DNA from: Costus lasius
Lineage: Eukaryota; Streptophyta; Magnoliopsida; Zingiberales; Costaceae
Reading direction: 5' to 3'
Length of the DNA stretch: 64,000 bases
Assembly: GCA_027563935.2 (NCBI GenBank)
Contig: CM050449.1
Location: forward strand, 56,437,949 to 56,501,948
Shown here: piece after piece, positions 1 through 11,568 of the stretch
Layout of the letters: every line of letters begins with the position of its first letter
How positions within the stretch are numbered: the first letter of the stretch is position 1
Notes under the pieces: generated by a model
What the model was told of the DNA's origin: nothing
Seen by the model: the letters and a program-made list of their open reading frames with translations, nothing else
Databases searched by the model: none
Position numbers and translations under genes: made by a program

Positions 1-972
1 TCAGACCAGATCTCACTTACAATCAGAGTCTACTCTCCTTTAACTGAACCAAAACAATTCAGTCCACACGATCTGACATGAGTAAGCCATATCATCAAAT
101 TGTGCGACCCTGAGGGTTTCCTTTAAATGTCGGTAACGACAACTTACATTATCACGATCAGTGAGGGGTATCTAGCAACACATCACTGTCTCCCGATATA
201 AAGGAAAGAGTCTTCCAAGACTACACCCAAACCACAGCACAAGTGTGAATCAAACTCACGAGGCATGCATGTTTCCTTTGCCACTGGATGTTCTTATTGG
301 ACAAGCATGTCAAGCCTGTAACTCCAATAGGATGAGCATGATTAGATCAGATGATCACTGTCATCTGGGTATGGCCATACACTTTCTCAATCATCTCATA
401 CAGGGGGGCCCTCTAGAACATCACACTCCTTGAACAAGGAGACGGCAATCCTTTATCTATCACTAGTGCCCTAACCTGACTCAAGCTCATCATCCAAGAT
501 AGTCTATAATCATTATGTTTCAAATGATATTGAACTACCTCAAAACAATGACAATCATCATTTAGAAACACAAGTGATCTCAAGTCAAAGGAAAATGTGC
601 CACTTGCTGCTATCAAGGATTATTCACATTGTGACAAACAATTGAATATCCTAGAAGGGTCTGTCCAGTACATCCAATGTACCCATGAGTCTACATCTTA
701 TTCCATGCTCGAAGCATCCTATAAGATTAGCACACATATTAGTCTCAATCATATCAAGGCTGTCTCATGTTCACCAAGATATCTCGACTAAGGACATAGA
801 GCCTGTCAGCCTAGCTGAACAGCTTTGAGACATTATTCAGAAGTACACTTATTACAGCAGACAAGGTAACAACCTGAATAATAACCATGCCTTTATAAAC
901 ATAAGAGTTTATTACATGATACTTATACAATCCCAAGGCCTCAAACATTAGCCTTAAGGGCATACCCCAACA
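1..972 (-). repeat. Copia-family LTR G, cut by window edge
   Basis: This is a minus-strand copy of the window's copia-family LTR. Its family start (TGTTGGGGTATGCCC on the minus strand) lies at 972, and the rest runs left out of the window. It shares the LTR body seen at 12013-13661 and 50358-52027. The sequence right after its terminus (from 973) is the interior of a second LTR of the same family, so G is inserted in H. The expected target duplication would be CTGTC (973-977), but the left copy is outside the window. Whether G is a solo LTR or part of an element cannot be decided. Confidence 0.85.
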
Positions 973-1284
973 CTGTCCAGTACATCCAATGTACCCATGA
1001 GTCTACATCTTATTCCATGCTCGAAGCATCCTATAAGATTAGAACACATACTAGTCTTAACCATATCAAGGCTGTCTCATGTTCACCAAGATACATCGAC
1101 TAAGGACATATAGCATGTCAGCCTAGCTGAACAGCATTGAGACATTATTCAGAAGTATATCTATTGCAGCAGATAATATAACAAACTGAATAATAACCAT
1201 GCCTTTATAAACATAAGAGTTTATTACATGATACTGATACAATCCTTAGGCCTCAAACATTAGCCTTAAGGGCATACCCCAACA
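973..1284 (-). repeat. Copia-family LTR remnant H, interrupted by G
   Basis: These 312 bp match the terminal 312 bp of G (661-972) base for base in register, with roughly twenty substitutions, and end in the same LTR terminus. H is therefore the residual end of an older copy into which G inserted. The flank after 1284 is ATTCC and not the polypurine tract that precedes a 3' LTR, so this is the outer end of the insertion: either a solo LTR or the 5' LTR of a minus-strand element. Confidence 0.8.
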
Positions 1285-1705
1285 ATTCCACTTGAGATGA
1301 TTGACTTAGAATTCGGATGCACGAGAGTGATCCTTGAGTTCTTTGTTCAATGATTCACTTATCTTTAGCATTGAGAATAGATCTTGCACGAGAGTGAGGA
1401 TCGGTTATCTGCATGATTGTCTGCATGAGAGTGAGACAATACCTTTATGAAGTGAATTAGGTCTTTATCATAATAGAATTAAACTGACAACCTTTATTTC
1501 CTTCTAGTCATTAGAATTAAGGTGGATGAAACCCTAGTCCCAGTTTCTCTCTGATTGTCTTTTTCATGTGTTCTCCATCATTGCTTTTCATCATATTCGG
1601 TTTGCTTAGCTAGTGAGAATACAACTATTTGGTACTTAACAATAAGGTCTCTGTGGTTCGATATTTTTATTACTTCGAAGTATCCGTGCACTTGCGGACA
1701 CAACA
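1285..1705 (+). repeat. Athila-type LTR, 3' part (J)
   Basis: An AT-rich non-coding stretch carries repeated GCACGAGAGTGA-like motifs. It ends in a GTGCACTTGCGG block followed by ACACAACA, which resembles the U5 end of Athila-type LTRs. The motif TTCACTTATNTTTAGCATTGA near 1347 recurs on the opposite strand at about 1745-1720, so this piece and the next are parts of related LTRs in opposite orientations. No protein is encoded. The left part is hidden by H and G and the window edge. Confidence 0.55.
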
Positions 1706-3353
1706 AAGATCAATTCAATGCTAAATATAAGTGAATTTTGGCTAAAGAGATACAGAATCACTCTCGTGCATTCTACCTCAATACCAAGATCTCAAGCAAA
1801 ACTAAGCACTCTCGCACCTTAGTTTCACAGGTTTTACTCAAGGCTTTCTAACAATCTAACATCTATCTCTAGCATGTTATCATGTCTAAAACAACAATAA
1901 ATTCTAGGTCATAACATTAACAAGAAATAAGCTTCTAAAATCTATGGATAAGAACACAACCAATCTCTTGCGATGAGCACTTACAATAAATTCTAGGGTT
2001 CCAAGTTCTATGATATCATCTTCTCAGTCCATAGCATAAAACTCTAAAACACGTTAATGCATGATGCTAATAACGATTGAAGGCATAAATCACTTGAGTA
2101 AAATAACCATAGCAAAGATATATTGATGTGAGAAAAGTTATCTAGTCATTGAAATATCAAGAGAATAACACCCCCATGTCCCAAGAGGAGTTTAAGCTAG
2201 CATGGTGAAGAAGTTACAATATTCCATGGTTTTAGAGAGTCAAAAATCAAAGGAAGAGAAGAGTTTAGAAAATACAGCACGGCTGTGAAATATTTCACAG
2301 CCGTATTTTGCAAGTTGAAATGGTGAACAGTGTCGACGCCTCTTCTTTCTTTGATTTCTCTTCCAATTGACCTCCTTTCGTTCTAAAACTTCTGGTACGT
2401 TGTCTTCTCCTCTAGGTGAAGCTTCAGTATGAATTTCGCTGTCTGAGATGGTCTGGATTCATCGCGATGGTGTAACCCTAGGCGGTAGTATGAATTGTGA
2501 TTTCTCTCTATCGAGTGGATGAAAATTAGGGCTTTTTGTGTCGTCCTCTTCCTCTCGTTGATTGCCTCCTGATTGCTTCTTACAGCATCGAATTTAAGGG
2601 TCTGAATCACTCGCAATCATCTTCGCAAAAATTGGGTGTCGAAATTGACCTAGGAGTCGCGTTCAAAAACAGAAATACGGCAATGTAATAGTTCACGGCC
2701 CTGTCGTAAAATCGGCTGAACTCTCTGGTCAGAAACGTTGGAAAATACGGCCTGTGACGGCCCTGCCATAAAATCGATCGAGCATTCTGTTCTGAAAGTG
2801 CTGGGAAATATGACACCGTAATATGGTTCACGGCACTGTCGTAAAATCGGCTGAACTCTCTGGTCGGAAACGTCTGGAAAATATGGCCTGTGAAATAGTT
2901 TACGGCAATGCCGTAATTTCAGCAATGGTTTCTGTTCCGAAAATGCTCCAAAATACGGCCGTGTAATTCTTTACGGTGGTGCCGTAAAATCCGGGGAGTT
3001 TTATGTTTGGAAAATCACCAAAATACAGCCGTGCTCTCGATAATACGGTAGCCGCAAAAAATACGGTACCGTATCATAAATACGGCCCTACCGTATTTTG
3101 GTCCTCAGCCTCGATTTGCATGAAATTTCTTGTGTGAGCTCTTCTTGATGTTGAGAATTCTTCTATTTATTTGATTTTGCTTGAAAACACCCTAAAATGA
3201 TGCCTTTTTGCCTGAAAATCATGAAAAACCAAAATAGAAGTTGACTTTGCAATATTTGATGGATTCAGCATAAAAACAAGTAAAAGATCCTCAATTTAGC
3301 ATGAAAAGGTATTTAAAATGATACAAAATATACTATATATTTTGGTGTCATCA
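1706..3353 (-). repeat. Athila-type LTR, 5' part (I)
   Basis: Read on the minus strand, this starts at 3353 with TGATGACACCAAAAT. That is the same start as the + strand Athila 3' LTR at 61525, and the similarity continues through the following 40 bases. It carries an array of imperfect TACGG/CCGTA dyads (2690-3110), as the 61525 copy does. The inner end at 1706 abuts the oppositely oriented LTR piece J, which probably inserted here. The outer end interrupts chromovirus integrase sequence at 3354. It contains no coding region; the short open frames are incidental. Confidence 0.65.
2690..3110. repeat. Degenerate ~70-bp array of ACGGC/GCCGT dyads in an Athila-type LTR
   Basis: Successive AAATACGGCC-like starts fall at 2743, 2806, 2879, 2951 and 3021 (steps of 63, 73, 72 and 70). 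Each is followed within 20-40 bases by a complementary GCCGTAAAAT-like block. Spacer sequence is partly shared (for example a GAACTCTCTGGTC block in two units). A similar dyad-rich stretch lies in the Athila LTR at 61780-62045. Confidence 0.7.
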
Positions 3354-3355
3354 AC

Positions 3356-4015
3356 CTCCCTATCGCCGAGTTTGCGTATAACAGCGCGTTCCATCGCTCT
3401 ACGGGGTTGAGTCCTTTCCAGGTCATCCTCGGGCACTAGCCTAGGAAACCTATCGACATGCATAATGTTCCCCCTCCCCCTTCCATCCATGAGTATGCAT
3501 ATGCTTTTGCTTCTTATATCACGGGTTTACATGATGAGATTCGCCGCCGGATTTTTTTGAGCAATACCCGTTATGCGCTAGAGGCCAACAAGCTTCGTAG
3601 GCCACAACATTTTGAGGCTGGTGAGCTTGTCATGGTGCGAATCCACCCTGTGCATTTGCGGTCTTGGGCCAATTGGAAGTTGCAAGCGTGCTGCGACGGT
3701 CCCTACACGGTTCTACGGCGGGTTGGCTCTAATGCTTACGTCCTCAACCTCCCGAAGGACTCCCTCATTAGCCCCGTCTTCAACGTCGCCGACCTCCTAC
3801 CCTACCACGCGCCCCTTCCCACCGGCGCCCCCTCCAGCAACAACAACCCACTTTATTCTCTGGAGGAGAATTCTTCCCACCCTGGGATACTTGACGGAGT
3901 CATAGACGCACTTGAGGACAGCCCAATTCCTCTAGAAGGCACTTGGCCAGACTCCCCAGGACCTGAGGTGGATCCCCAGCAAGTTTCAGCCCAAACGGGT
4001 CACTGCCGCCTCTGA
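3356..4015 (+). pseudogene. Integrase C-terminus of chromovirus L (pol fragment)
   Basis: One frame encodes the end of a Ty3 integrase: the block LPIAEFAYNSAFHRSTG typical of the end of the catalytic core, then a long helix with ARG/LYS-rich text, then the C-terminal domain with MVRIHP, GPYTVLRRVGSNAYVLNLP and FNVADLLPYH. An in-frame TAG at 3437-3439 breaks it, so the longest open part starts at 3458. It stops at 4013-4015 without a recognisable chromodomain, which fits CRM/Galadriel-type elements better than Tekay. The N-terminal part, including the catalytic aspartates, is lost to insertion of LTR I at 3353/3354. It would have joined element DNA to the chromosome; here it is a dead remnant. 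Confidence 0.75.
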
Positions 4016-4050
4016 CACGGCTAAGCCATGTTCCCCGACATGACCATGAT

Positions 4051-6830
4051 TGTAAGATCCAAGAATTTTAATTCCTTGTAAGTATTATTCTTGATTTAAA
4101 TCTTTGACTGTGATATGTTTCTATGTTTTAATTTCGTCAACCCTAGGATGGGGGAGAATTTTATCTCTAAAAACCTTAAGGGGTTAGTTATAAATTAGTG
4201 GCAAAGGGTTAGTGGATATTAATTTAAGTCTTAATGGATTTTGACTCTAGTAATTAATTAATTAGAGCTTATTGGATGTTAATTAAATCCTTATTGGATT
4301 TTCGCTTAAGTGAATAATTAATTATGGGTTATTGGGTTTACACTTAAGTTAGATGGATTTTGGGTTTAAAATTTGAATTAATCAGTAAGTGGGATAATTC
4401 ATAAACCCTATTCGAATTAATTAGTTAGCGGGTTTGAAAATTTAAAAACAAAAGATCCAAGAGGGGGGGCGGACGGCTAGGGCAAAGAAGTTGGCGTCTT
4501 GGGAGATTTCTTGAAGGCTTGGGCGATTTCTTGGAGGCTTGGAGGAAATTCTTCTTCCTCTTCCTTTTCCCTTGGCCGGCGTTCTTTGGTGTTTGGTGGC
4601 GCTTCTTCTTCCATTGGTGGCGACATTGGTGGAATTTCAAGGTCTTGGACGAGTTGTGTGGAGAGATTTTCATCTTGGTGTTCACGGTTCAAGATAATAG
4701 GTGAGTGGGGTGTCTTATTCGAATCCTATCAATTTGGTTGTGTTAGATGATACATTTGGTTTATTGGAAATTTTATCATGGAAACCGAAATTTTGCAAAG
4801 GAATATCTATCATGAAAACCGAAATTTTGCAAAGGTATATCTATCATGAAAACCGAAATTTTGCAAAGGTATATCTATCATGAAAACCGAAATTTTGCAA
4901 AGGTATATCTATCATGAAAACCGAAATTTTGCAAAGGTGTATTTATCATGAAAACCAAAATTTTGCAAAGGTATATCTATCATGAAAACCGAAATTTTGC
5001 AAAGGTGTATCTATCATGAAAACCAAAATTTTGCAAAGGTGTATCTATCATGAAAACCGAAATTCTGCAACATGAAATTTAAGGTATTCTTATATGGAGT
5101 TTAGGTAGCCTTAAATTAGTGATTTTTGAGCATGAAAATCTTATTAACTAGGATTTTAAATTGTAAGTAGATAATATACTAAGAAACCTTGGACTACATG
5201 TGGTATTATTGGAATTTTATGGATGCCTGATAAATGCTAAAAATGTCATAGGATTCATGATTGTTTCCCTATGTGCAGCATGTTATATATTTATGGCCAT
5301 GTATCTTTGTTTGAGAAACTTGGGTGATAATTTAGCAAGGTTAAACCAAACTGATCAGCATGAAACCTAAGGACTCTACAAAACATTATATGATTATGTG
5401 GTTTCAAATGTTATGTGTCGTGGTCTGTGTACCCATTATGGTTAGGACTAAGGCTAAGTGTAACTGTGTACTCAAGGGATAGTCTGTATGTGACATGTTA
5501 AGGGTTTGAGATTTCAGCCCTGTGTATTGTGATATGTGAGGGGTTGATGTTTCAGCCGCCTGTTGTGATTATTGTGATAAAAATGACTATCCTAGAGTTT
5601 GGTCAACACTTAGGAGTCCACTTTTGTGAAATAAGATATAAGATGTGTCTAGTGGTTGTCCAGATAAGGAACCCTTTGGGAGAACGAGTGATTGATGCAA
5701 AGTGCCATGTCTTGGTCGGACAGGGGCCACCTCTTGATATTATCACTCTTAGACTCTTAGATTTTTGTGTTATGGGGTGGTGTAGATCAAGGTATCACAT
5801 CTTGACCGGATGGGGATCACCTCTTGAGTCTACACACTGTCCATGTTTGTGTTGCATGTGATTTGCAGGCTTCTCCCAGTGCTTAGGCCAGAGCCGGGTT
5901 GGACCATAGTGGTCACTCTTGATTTATGCTGGACAACGACTAAGTGGTTGGTGTGTTTAGTTGGTTTAGAGTATGGCTCTAGAACTTTGGTTACTCTGGT
6001 GTGATATTTGTGTGATGCCTATACATCTAATTATTTATATGAGTTCTGTTCTTGATTTTCTGATTCTTTATTTTAATTATATGTTGACATAACGTTCTGC
6101 TAAAGATTTTTAAAACAATCTGCATGTATCTTTGAGTGTATGTTATGGATGGTCGAGTGAGACTATCTACTCACTGGGCTGTGTAGCTCACCCCTCAATA
6201 TTTTCAGGTGTAGAACAGGGGCGCACTACCTGAGTTAGCATTTTATATGGGACTTGTGTTGATATGGATATTATGCTGGTTTGATGTATAAGACTTTTGT
6301 GCTTAGTTAACTGGGGCCAGTTGTGGCTAAACTTTGTGAACCAGTGTTGCCGGTTGTGGCAGTTTTGAGATTCTGATTTTTGTGTCACCGAGGGCTTTGG
6401 CCTGTTTTCGGTGTTTGATATCATTGATGTTAGTTATATGAATTTATTGAATCGATATTGTGGTTTTGCTTTGAACTTTCGAGTCAGTTTGTATTTGCGA
6501 TCAGATTTGATATAAATGTGAACTTGCATATGTCTAGTGCAAGTATTGCCTGGTGGCAGGTACCCTTATGTGATTTATGGATTTTACGGATTTTATATGG
6601 CTTTGATATAACTGTTGCCTTGCATATGTCTAGTGCAAGGATTGCGTGGTGGCAGGTACATTTATGAAATTGTGTTTCGTGGATTTTCGATGTGTGGATT
6701 CTCGAAAATTTTCAGATCGACCTTTCCTGAACTTGGTTTTACTTAGCATGTGCATCGATCTTGTATGATAACATCCTGTTCCTTTGTGAATTGTGTTGCT
6801 TGTTTGGGGTTAAGATAACGGGATGTGACA
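4051..6830 (+). repeat. 5' LTR of Tekay element B
   Basis: The LTR is bounded by TG...CA and followed three bases later by the primer-binding site. It contains a 34-bp tandem array (4773-5070). It also contains a partial duplication of about 85 bp (6525-6660) in which a CTTGCATATGTCTAGTGCAA block recurs. The open frames inside it, including one of 110 codons at 5529-5861, show no recognisable protein. The complete partner is 11569-12012 plus 21113-23448. Confidence 0.93.
4773..5070 (+). repeat. 34-bp tandem array in B 5' LTR
   Basis: About 8.8 head-to-tail copies of a 34-bp unit built on ATCATGAAAACCGAAATTTT followed by GCAAAGG and TATATCT. Units differ by single bases (CCG/CCA, GTATATC/GTGTATC, ATCTATC/ATTTATC). 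The 3' LTR has the same number of units at 21391-21688. Confidence 0.93.
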
Positions 6831-6833
6831 GAA

Positions 6834-6845
6834 TGGTATCAGAGC
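6834..6845 (+). promoter_or_regulatory. Primer-binding site of B (tRNA-iMet)
   Basis: TGGTATCAGAGC lies three bases after the 5' LTR end. It is complementary to the 3' end of plant initiator tRNA-Met, the usual minus-strand primer of Tekay and many other plant LTR elements. Confidence 0.9.
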
Positions 6846-6956
6846 AGTTGGCTAGCTAAAACTTAGTTCGGGGGAAAACATGTTTGTGTATTGCTAGACA
6901 CCTGATAGGTTTATGTTTGTTTTCCTTACTATGGAATTTGTGTGTAGGAATTTAAG

Positions 6957-8168
6957 ATGGTGCGATCCAGAGGAAATGCTAGCAGCGAGGGTGAGCAGAC
7001 CTCAGATCTCACGAGAACCATTGAGGCTCTGACAGGCATGGTACGGCAACAGGGTACCATGATAGAGAGGCAAGCTCAGATACTGCAGCAGCAACAGACT
7101 CAGCATCAAGAAGCGCAACAGCAGCTCTTGCAGCAATTGACTCAGGAGAGATCTCAGACTACCACTCGGGCGGTGGGGAATGACTATCGGGAAGACGCTC
7201 ACAGGCGCTATGCCTCGCTTGTGAGTGAATTCCAGAAACTGGGTCCTAGTTCCTTTTATGGGGGCTCAGAATCAAGTACTGCAGAGAACTGGCAGTTGTG
7301 CTTGGAAAAGATTTTTTAAGTCATGCGTTGCTCAGATGAGGACAAGCTGTGTCTGGCCACCTACATGATGCGTGGTGACGCAGATGAGTGGTGGAAGGGC
7401 GTGGTGAGGTTAGCTGCAGAAAGACAAGAAACAGTAAATTGGCCCTACTTCTTGTCTCAATTTAACGAGAAGTATTTCCCTGATAGCTTGGTTGAGGACC
7501 GAGAGGTGGAATTTATTCACCTGGAGCAGGGTGATCTGACTGTGGACCAGTATGAGTTGCAGTTCACTAAGTTGGGAAAGTATGCCCCTCACCTGATAAA
7601 CACTAAAAAGAGGAGGGCTACCAAGTTTCTCAGAGGTCTCAGATGGGACATTCGAGAGCAGGTTGGTGCTCAGCACTTGGAGACATATAGTGAGACTGTT
7701 GGGCGAGCACGCACCATCGAGAGGTACATATCTGAGAGGACCGTGACTGTGATTCCTGCAGCTGAGGCGGCAGCTCCTCGGTATGGTGATGGCGGCAAGG
7801 GTAAGAAGTACCCTAAGCATAAGGACTACAAGAAGAGCAGGTATAAGCCTTACTCTCACAAGGCACCGCAGCAGTCCAGGGACGCACCGCAGCAATCCAG
7901 GGATGCAAGGAACGGTAACACAGAGGATCGGATTTGTCATCATTGTGGGCTCAAAGGACATCTGATGAGGGATTGTTATAAGAAGAATGGTGTATGCTTC
8001 AGGTGTAAGAAACCTGGGCACATGATCAAAGACTGCAAAGAGCCGGAGATGCAGCAGAGAGGCACAGATAAGCCTACAGTCCAGACTCGAGTTTATGCCG
8101 TGGCTGAGAAGGATACACGAGCTTCCCGATCCGTCGTGGAAGGTACTTATTTGTATTCGATCAGTTAG
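6957..8168 (+). pseudogene. gag of Tekay element B (stop and frameshift)
   Basis: The frame starts at ATG 6957, 127 bases after the LTR. It encodes a glutamine-rich coiled-coil-like N-terminus (QILQQQQTQHQEAQQQ), then the Ty3 capsid region (block CLATYMMRGDADEWW and FNEKYFP), a basic linker with a duplicated APQQSRD, and two zinc knuckles (CHHCGLKGHLMRDC at about residue 327, CFRCKKPGHMIKDC about 20 residues on). It would form the particle shell and bind RNA. Two lesions break it: an in-frame TAA at 7317-7319 inside the capsid region, and a one-base loss near 8147 that puts the downstream protease/pol in another frame. Without these, gag and pol would form one continuous frame, as is usual in this lineage. 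Confidence 0.9.
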
Positions 8169-11100
8169 CTCGCATCTTATTTGACCCTGGTGCAAATTTA
8201 TCTTTTGTATCTGTTAGATTTGCTGCATGTTTACCTGTATTACCTAAGCTGCTGGATTATGTTGTGTCTGTAAGTACTCCCTTAGGAAAAACATCATCTA
8301 CAGACACTGTTTGTGCTGATTGTGTAGTGCATGTAGAGGGTTATGAGTTTCTTGTAGATCTAATCCTTTTAGACATGCAAGATTATGATGTCATCCTAGG
8401 TATGGATTGGTTATCCTCACATCATGCTACTGTGGATTGCTTTGAGAAAGTAATCACCTTGAATCTACTAGATGGGAATCGGCTTTTTGTGAGAGGTCTA
8501 GTGTCAGACCAAGGACCACATGTGATATCTTTCCTGCAGGCTAGAAAGTTACTTGCTAGTGGGTGTAAGGGTTACCTTGCACATGTTAAGGTGCAGGATG
8601 ATTCTACTCCTGATTTGACTCAGATGGCGGTGGTGCAAGAGTTTCCTGATGTGTTCTCTGAGGAATTTTCATGCTTGCCACCAATACGAGAGGTAGAGTT
8701 TGGTATTGAGTTGGTGCCAGGTACTGCACCTATCTCCAGAGCTCCTTACCGCATGGCTACCTCAGAGTTGGCTGAACTTAAGAAGCAACTGGAGGAATTG
8801 CTGGAGAAAGGTTACATCCGGCCTAGTGCTTCTCCCTGGGGAGCACCAGTGCTGTTCGTAAAGAAGAAGGATGGAACCCTGAGGATGTGTATAGACTACA
8901 GGCAACTGAACCAAGTGACTATCAAGAATAGGTATCCTCTTCCCAGAATTGATGATCTATTTGATCAATTACAGGGAGCTACAGTGTTCTCTAAGATTGA
9001 TCTGAGATCAGGGTATTACCAGCTTAGGGTTAAGGATGAGGATATATTTAAGACTGCTTTCAGGACCAGGTATGGGCATTTTGAATTTCTAGTTATGCCT
9101 TTTGGACTGACGAATGCACCTGCTGTCTTCATGGATTTGATGAACAGGGTATTTCATGAATTGCTCGATTCTTGTGTGGTAGTCTTCATAGATGATATCT
9201 TGGTGTACTCTCGGACTACTTCGGATCATGTCAGTGACTTGCGCAGAGTGCTGGAGATTCGGAGGAAGAACCGATTATATGCCAAGGCCAGTAAGTGTGA
9301 GTTTTGGCTAGAAAAGATCAGTTTCCTTGGGCATGTGATTTCTGGTCAGGGGGTGTCTGTGGATCCAGTTAAAGTGCAAGCCATCCTTAATTGGGGAAGA
9401 CTGACTAGTGCTACTGAGATCAGAAGTTTCCTGGGTCTAGCAGGTTACTACCGGAGGTTTGTTGAGGGATTCTCCAAGCTGGCGGGTCCTTTAACTAAAT
9501 TGACCAGAAAGGAGGCCAAGTTTAATTGGGATGACAAGTGTGAAGAGAGCTTTCAGGAGCTGAAGAGAAGGTTGACTAGTACACCGATCCTCATTATTCC
9601 TAGTGATGGGGAAAGGTTTACTGTCTATACGGATGCTTCAGGCAAGGGGTTAGGTTGTGTCTTGATGCAGAAGAGTAATGTGGTAGCTTATGCTTCGAGA
9701 CAACTGAAGGAGTATGAGTTGAACTACCCTACTCATGACTTGGAGTTGGCGGCCGTAGTCTTTGCTCTGAAGATATGGCGTCACTATTTGTTGGGTCAAG
9801 AGTTTGATCTGTTCACTGACCACCAGAGTCTCAAGTACATCTTCACTCAGAAGGAGTTGAACATGAGACAGAGAAGATGGATGGAGTTGATCAAAGACTA
9901 TGACTTCACTATTCAGTATCAGGCTGGAAAAGCCAATGTAGTGGCTGATGCACTGAGCAGACATCCAGTAGCTTCAGTAGCGGCACTACGGGTCAGTGAG
10001 TGGCAGTTACTGCAGGAGTTCAGAGATCTCAGGATCAGTGTTTCTCCTAGAGTTCAGTCGGGTTATGTGGCTTTCCTCAGAGTACAGTCTGTTTTGTTGC
10101 AGAAGATCAGAGATCAGCAGTCTGTGGATCCGAAATTAGCTCAGATCAGGGATAGTTTGGTTGCGGGTGAAGTTCAGGATTTTAGCTTGACTGATGATGG
10201 TGTTCTCCGGTTCCGTGGAAGGGTGTGTGTCCCTGAGGAACCGAGCTTGAGGAAAGAAATATTGGAGGATAGCCATAACTCCAAATATTCTCTACACCCT
10301 GGTGTGACTAAGATGTATCAGGACCTTAAGAAGAGCTTTTGGTGGCCGGGGATGAAGAAAGAGGTAATCGATTTTGTCTCTGGGTGTTTAACCTGTCAGA
10401 CTGTAAAGGCTGAACACCAGAAGCCTGGTGGTTTGTTGCAGCCCCTTCCTATTCCTGAGTGGAAGTGGGAATGCATCAGTATGGACTTTGTGTGTGGTTT
10501 GCCCAGAACCAGATTGGGTCATGATGCTATTTGGGTGATTGTTGATAGACTCACTAAATCAGCCCACTTTCTCCCGATCAAGATGACTTATCCTTTAGAG
10601 AGATTGGCTAGGTTGTACATTGATGAGATAGTCAGACTGCATGGAGTGCCTGTTGATATTGTGTCTGATAGGGACTCTCGATTTCTGTCCAGGTTTTGGA
10701 AGAGCTTACAGGAGGGTTTGGGTACTAAGTTGAATTTTAGTACAGCATACCATCCTCAGTCTGATGGTCAGACGGAGCGTACTATCCAGACTTTAGAAGA
10801 TCTGTTGAGAGCTTATGTGGTTGATTGGAGTTCTGAGTGGAACCGGGATCTATCTTTGATAGAGTTCACCTATAATAATAGCTTCCACTCCAGTATTCAG
10901 ATGGCTCCTTATGAGGCTTTGTATGGGAGAAGGTGTAGGACTCCCTTGTGTTGGGAGGAAACCGGTGATAGATTGATTTTGAGATCTGATGCAGTACAGG
11001 AAACTACTGATAAGGTCAGAGAGATTCAGGATAAACTGAAGATTTCTCGGGACAGACAGAAGAGTTATGCTGATGACCGTCGTCGTTCCCTAGAGTTTAT

Positions 11101-11539
11101 GGTAGGGGATCATGTTTTCTTAAAGGTGTCACCTACTAAGGGTGTTATGCGGTTTGGCAAGAAAGGAAAGCTGAGCCCAAGGTTTGTAGGACCTTTTGAC
11201 ATTATTGAGAGAGTTGGTCCAGTGGCTTACAAGTTAGCTTTACCTCCTGCTTTGGAACATGTGCATAATGTATTCCATGTTTCTGCCTTGAGGAAATATC
11301 ATCCTGATCCATCTCATGTATTGGAGTTGGAACCTCTTCAGATTCAGAGTGATTTGACCTTTGAGGAAAGACCTCTCCGGATTGTGGATAGAAAGGATAA
11401 AGTTCTGAGGAACAAGTCTATACCTTTGGTAAAAGTTATCTGGGGAAATCAGTCGGTTGAGGAGGCGACCTGGGAGACTGAAGCTGATATGAGGAGGCTG
11501 TATGCTTATCTTTTTGATGATATGAATGCTGAGCTTTAG
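8147..11539 (+). CDS. pol: pol of Tekay element B: protease, RT, RNase H, integrase, chromodomain
   Basis: This is one open frame with no internal stop; the first ATG is at 8264. The protease active site (FDPGA, Asp at 8183) lies upstream of that ATG, so translation must have come from gag. Counting from 8264: RT with FIDDILVYS at 308-316; RNase H with YTDAS (Asp 457); integrase zinc-binding segment ending in CLTC; catalytic Asp 741, Asp 802 (SDRDSRF) and Glu 838 (GQTERT), with 60 and 35 residues between them; a C-terminal domain with [19 protein letters not shown]; and a chromodomain from about 1040 ([13 protein letters not shown]...VEEATWE). The chromodomain places it in the Tekay/Del chromoviruses, where it is thought to steer insertion to marked chromatin. 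The frame is open, but the gag lesions upstream would stop its own expression. Confidence 0.93.
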   Translation, partial: LFVFDQLARILFDPGANLSFVSVRFAACLPVLPKLLDYVVSVSTPLGKTSSTDTVCADCVVHVEGYEFLVDLILLDMQDYDVILGMDWLSSHHATVDCFEKVITLNLLDGNRLFVRGLVSDQGPHVISFLQARKLLASGCKGYLAHVKVQDDSTPDLTQMAVVQEFPDVFSEEFSCLPPIREVEFGIELVPGTAPISRAPYRMATSELAELKKQLEELLEKGYIRPSASPWGAPVLFVKKKDGTLRMCIDYRQLNQVTIKNRYPLPRIDDLFDQLQGATVFSKIDLRSGYYQLRVKDEDIFKTAFRTRYGHFEFLVMPFGLTNAPAVFMDLMNRVFHELLDSCVVVFIDDILVYSRTTSDHVSDLRRVLEIRRKNRLYAKASKCEFWLEKISFLGHVISGQGVSVDPVKVQAILNWGRLTSATEIRSFLGLAGYYRRFVEGFSKLAGPLTKLTRKEAKFNWDDKCEESFQELKRRLTSTPILIIPSDGERFTVYTDASGKGLGCVLMQKSNVVAYASRQLKEYELNYPTHDLELAAVVFALKIWRHYLLGQEFDLFTDHQSLKYIFTQKELNMRQRRWMELIKDYDFTIQYQAGKANVVADALSRHPVASVAALRVSEWQLLQEFRDLRISVSPRVQSGYVAFLRVQSVLLQKIRDQQSVDPKLAQIRDSLVAGEVQDFSLTDDGVLRFRGRVCVPEEPSLRKEILEDSHNSKYSLHPGVTKMYQDLKKSFWWPGMKKEVIDFVSGCLTCQTVKAEHQKPGGLLQPLPIPEWKWECISMDFVCGLPRTRLGHDAIWVIVDRLTKSAHFLPIKMTYPLERLARLYIDEIVRLHGVPVDIVSDRDSRFLSRFWKSLQEGLGTKLNFSTAYHPQSDGQTERTIQTLEDLLRAYVVDWSSEWNRDLSLIEFTYNNSFHSSIQMAPYEALYGRRCRTPLCWEETGDRLILRSDAVQETTDKVREIQDKLKISRDRQKSYADDRRRSLEFMVGDHVFLKVSPTKGVMRFGKKGKLSPRFVGPFDIIERVGPVAYKLALPPALEHVHNVFHVSALRKYHPDPSHVLELEPLQIQSDLTFEERPLRIVDRKDKVLRNKSIPLVKVIWGNQSVEEATWETEADMRRLYAYLFDDMNAEL

Positions 11540-11555
11540 AGGACTAAAGCTTTAT

Positions 11556-11568
11556 AAGGAGGGAGGGA
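11556..11568 (+). promoter_or_regulatory. Polypurine tract of B
   Basis: AAGGAGGGAGGGA immediately precedes the 3' LTR and follows the pol stop by 16 bases. It is the expected plus-strand primer site. Confidence 0.85.

Noticed and set aside
661..1284. Simple tandem duplication of 312 bp
   Set aside because: The first copy ends exactly at the LTR terminus and the two differ by roughly 7%, so insertion of one LTR into an older relative explains it better.
4773..5070. CRISPR-like regular repeat
   Set aside because: Units are contiguous with no unique spacers, lie inside an LTR and are duplicated in the partner LTR.
5529..5861. 110-codon open frame in B's LTR (also 22147-22479)
   Set aside because: Identical in both LTRs simply because they are LTR copies; no domain.
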